A DNA stretch of 7,436 nt from Alphaproteobacteria bacterium (lineage in GTDB: Bacteria; Pseudomonadota; Alphaproteobacteria; Rhizobiales; Xanthobacteraceae): assembly GCA_005883445.1 (NCBI GenBank), contig VAZL01000388.1, positions 1 to 7,436 of the forward strand, in the 5' to 3' direction. The position numbers and the translations under genes were made by a program. Shown piece by piece: positions 5,901 to 7,436 of the stretch. The first letter of the stretch is position 1; each line of letters begins with the position of its first letter. Below the pieces are notes generated by a model. It ran no database searches. It saw nothing but the letters and a program-made list of their open reading frames with translations, and was not told the DNA's origin.

Positions 5901-7015
5901 CAGCGTGACGGAGCGACAACAGTTTTCTGGTAGAGCTCCTGCCACTTTCGGGCGTGATCGAGGATCGCAGCCGAATCGATGAGCTGGAGCGGGCCCTGAT
6001 TGAAGGGCGACTCGATGCTTCGGCTGACGGTGACGAATTGGCGCTTGGCCAGGATGTGCTGGCCCTCGTCACCGATGAGGAAATCGAAGAACAGCACCGC
6101 CGCATTCGGGTGCGGCGCGTTTCGCGCGAGCGCTTCGCCCGTGGACCGGGCGATCGCCGGCGGAATCACGAACCAGTCGAGCGGCGCGCCCCTCGTCTTT
6201 GCCTGCTCGGCCAAAAAACCGTAGACCGTGAGCGCCAACGGCACTTCGCCCGCCGCGACCAGGTTGGTGAGGAGGCTGTGACCCTTGCGCACGGACATGC
6301 CGTTCGAGGCGACGATGTCGCGGAACAGCCGAAGCCCTTGCGTCTCGCCGAAATCCATCACCACCTGCGCGAACCAGTCGAAGTCCTCCGCTTCGATGCC
6401 GAGCTTGTCCTTCCACTGCGGCCGCAGCAGATCGTAATAGGTCTTGGGCAAGCTTTCCTTGCGGATGAGATCGGTGTTGTAGGCCTGCACGAAGGTGCTG
6501 AGATAGACCGCCACCCATTGCCGGTGCGGAGCAATGGCCTGAGGGATGACGCCGGCGAGGTTGGGCGATTTCACCTCTTGCAGCAGGTTCTCGCGGTAGA
6601 GCGGCTCGAGCGCCGAGCTCGAACCGGCCATGACGTCGACCTCGAAACGCCGCGCCCTGGCCTCACCCAGGATGCGCTGTAGGAACCCTTCGGAATCCGC
6701 GCGCCAGACCTTGACCTTGACGCCGTACTTTTTGTCGAAGGCCGAAACCAAAGCGGAAATGTCATCCGGCGGTATGGAGGAGTAAAAGGTGAGTTCCTTC
6801 TCCCGCTTGGCGCCTTCGATTAACCGCTGCTCGCGGTCGGCACCTTGGTAATTCGCAATTTCGGCGACGCCGCTGATCTGGGCGAGCGCGCAAGGAGCGA
6901 GCAGCGGCAGCAGCACCAGTGCCGCCAAGCTTTCATGAAGGTTGCACGTAGAATGTGTCGGAGATATCGCATGCGACCGAGCTCCGCGCCGCGGTTGGTG
7001 TCGCTCGCAAAGCAT
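5900..7015 (-). CDS. Fe3+-type ABC transporter substrate-binding protein, 5' end probably frameshifted
   Basis: A periplasmic binding protein of the extracellular solute-binding family 1 / iron(III)-type ABC group. Numbered from the ATG at 7015 (371 residues), features are the hydrophobic signal core 30-44 ending ALAQ, LTFYSSIPPDDISALVSAF (75-93), VDVMAGSSSALEPLY (126-140), AYNTDLIRKE (178-187), AAGEVPLALTVYGF (254-267) and RNAPHPNAAVLFFDFLIGDEG (from 298), the conserved C-terminal signature. The in-frame ATG at 7015 has no ribosome site, gives an odd 29-residue polar lead before the signal core, and overlaps a promoter-like sequence on the other strand. A more natural ATGAAAGC at 6936-6929 is one base out of frame with the rest: adding one base gives MKALAALVLLPLLAP, a textbook signal peptide. 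So either the gene carries a one-base deletion or a sequencing error, or it starts at the TTG at 6928. No permease or ATPase gene is in the window. The family also binds compounds other than iron, so the ligand is undetermined. Confidence 0.85.
   Translation of the reverse strand: MLCERHQPRRGARSHAISPTHSTCNLHESLAALVLLPLLAPCALAQISGVAEIANYQGADREQRLIEGAKREKELTFYSSIPPDDISALVSAFDKKYGVKVKVWRADSEGFLQRILGEARARRFEVDVMAGSSSALEPLYRENLLQEVKSPNLAGVIPQAIAPHRQWVAVYLSTFVQAYNTDLIRKESLPKTYYDLLRPQWKDKLGIEAEDFDWFAQVVMDFGETQGLRLFRDIVASNGMSVRKGHSLLTNLVAAGEVPLALTVYGFLAEQAKTRGAPLDWFVIPPAIARSTGEALARNAPHPNAAVLFFDFLIGDEGQHILAKRQFVTVSRSIESPFNQGPLQLIDSAAILDHARKWQELYQKTVVAPSR
6967..6976. promoter_or_regulatory. Perfect palindrome TCGCATGCGA, candidate operator in the divergent spacer
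   Basis: A perfect 10-bp palindrome, 31 bases before the probable natural ATG (6936) of the ABC binding protein and 100 bases before the start of the enolase-superfamily gene. If the 7015 start were real, it would be coding sequence. Its position between divergent genes suits a regulator site, but no regulator gene is visible and a 10-bp palindrome can be chance. Confidence 0.3.
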
Positions 7016-7023
7016 GGCACAAT
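6995..7023 (+). promoter_or_regulatory. Candidate promoter of the enolase-superfamily gene
   Basis: TTGGTG (6995-7000) and CACAAT (7018-7023) are separated by exactly 17 bases, a sigma70-like arrangement matching three and four of six consensus bases. Transcription would start near 7030, leaving a leader of about 46 bases before the ATG at 7076. It overlaps the ATG at 7015 on the opposite strand, which argues against that start for the ABC binding protein. Weak pattern match only. Confidence 0.35.
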
Positions 7024-7075
7024 TTCATGCGCCCTGTCAGCGTCGCGAGCGTGCAAACGCCAAGCGAGGCCGCGA

Positions 7076-7436
7076 ATGAAGATCGTCAAGCTCGAGGACT
7101 TCCATGCCGATGGCGGCTGGGACACCTATTCCTTCCTGAAGATCACCACCGACGAGGGCATCACCGGCTGGTCCGAGTTCAACGAGAGCCGCCGCAAGGG
7201 CATGACCGCCCTGATCCACGGCCTCGGTGCCGCCCTCATCGGTGAAGACCCATGTGCGATCGCGCGCATCGACGCGGCGCTCTACGCCCGCTCCCGATCG
7301 ACCTCGGGCGGGCTCACATCGCACGCCATCGCGACAATCGAAAATGCCTGCCTCGACATCCGCGGCAAGGCGCTCGGAGTTCCGGTCTGCGAGCTTCTCG
7401 GCGGCGCGGTCCGTGAGCGCATGCCGGTCTACTGGT
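7076..7436 (+). CDS. Mandelate racemase/muconate lactonizing enzyme family protein, N-terminal part
   Basis: The first 120 residues of an enolase-superfamily enzyme; the frame is open to the right edge, and full proteins are usually 360-400 residues. It starts MKIVKLEDFHADGGWDTYSF, followed by the capping-domain pattern LKITTDEGITGWSEF (21-35), then HGLGAALIGEDP (48-59) and IENACLDIRGKALGVPV, then CELLGGAVRERMPVYW at 105-120, the characteristic junction to the catalytic barrel. The barrel's Lys and metal-binding Asp/Glu residues lie outside the window, so the subgroup cannot be assigned. Members abstract a proton next to a carboxylate and then racemise, dehydrate (sugar acid dehydratases) or cycloisomerise. 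GCGAGG lies about six bases before the ATG. It is divergent from the ABC binding protein, which may supply its substrate. Family is confident, reaction unknown. Confidence 0.9.
   Translation, partial: MKIVKLEDFHADGGWDTYSFLKITTDEGITGWSEFNESRRKGMTALIHGLGAALIGEDPCAIARIDAALYARSRSTSGGLTSHAIATIENACLDIRGKALGVPVCELLGGAVRERMPVYW

Noticed and set aside
5954..6682. 242-codon open frame on the plus strand
   Set aside because: Antisense to the ABC binding protein and with no recognisable motif, signal peptide or ribosome site.
6820..7125. 101-codon minus-strand frame containing ATG at 6936
   Set aside because: After the ATG it gives a Cys/Arg/Ser-rich sequence with no family match. It is better explained as the 5' end of the ABC binding protein shifted by one base.

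Overview
The window looks like chromosomal DNA of a GC-rich alphaproteobacterium, most likely a Rhizobiales/Bradyrhizobium-like soil bacterium or relative. This rests on the strong G/C bias at third codon positions, the long antisense open frames that such bias produces, and the gene set: a TctC/Bug-type binding protein, an ACMSD-like amidohydrolase and a MetE-core paralogue. The genus is an inference. There are seven protein genes, two of them cut by the window edges. I see no rRNA, tRNA, CRISPR array, insertion sequence or phage gene, and no stretch over 300 bases lacks a gene.

Left block (1-4578, all minus strand, read right to left): an amidohydrolase of the ACMSD / resorcylate-decarboxylase type (4578-3565), an exported tripartite-tricarboxylate-type (Bug/TctC) binding protein (3441-2383), a two-domain cupin (2212-980) and a cobalamin-independent methionine-synthase-like (MetE core) protein cut by the left edge (943-<1). 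Gaps are 123, 170 and 36 bases, so cupin and MetE-like genes are probably one transcript and the other two may belong to the same or an adjacent one. The combination suggests uptake and breakdown of a small organic acid, possibly aromatic: a periplasmic binder, a decarboxylase/hydrolase, a possible dioxygenase-like cupin and a possible methyl- or thiol-transfer enzyme.

Middle (4725-5831, plus strand): a secreted NHL-repeat beta-propeller, divergent from the amidohydrolase. It keeps nearly all active-site residues of peptidyl-alpha-hydroxyglycine alpha-amidating lyase (PAL): three Zn histidines, Tyr and two Arg, with Asp replaced by Glu. The 146-base divergent spacer carries a GTATAC palindrome inside a promoter-like sequence.

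Right block: a Fe3+-type ABC transporter substrate-binding protein (minus strand, convergent with the PAL-like gene), whose 5' end appears damaged by a one-base deletion just after its natural ATG. Divergent from it is the N-terminal part of an enolase-superfamily (mandelate racemase/muconate lactonizing) enzyme that runs off the right edge. Neither binding protein has its membrane partners in the window.

The most interesting points are the PAL-like active site in a catabolic neighbourhood, the metal-site departures in the amidohydrolase and the cupin, and the probable frameshift in the ABC binding protein's signal peptide.
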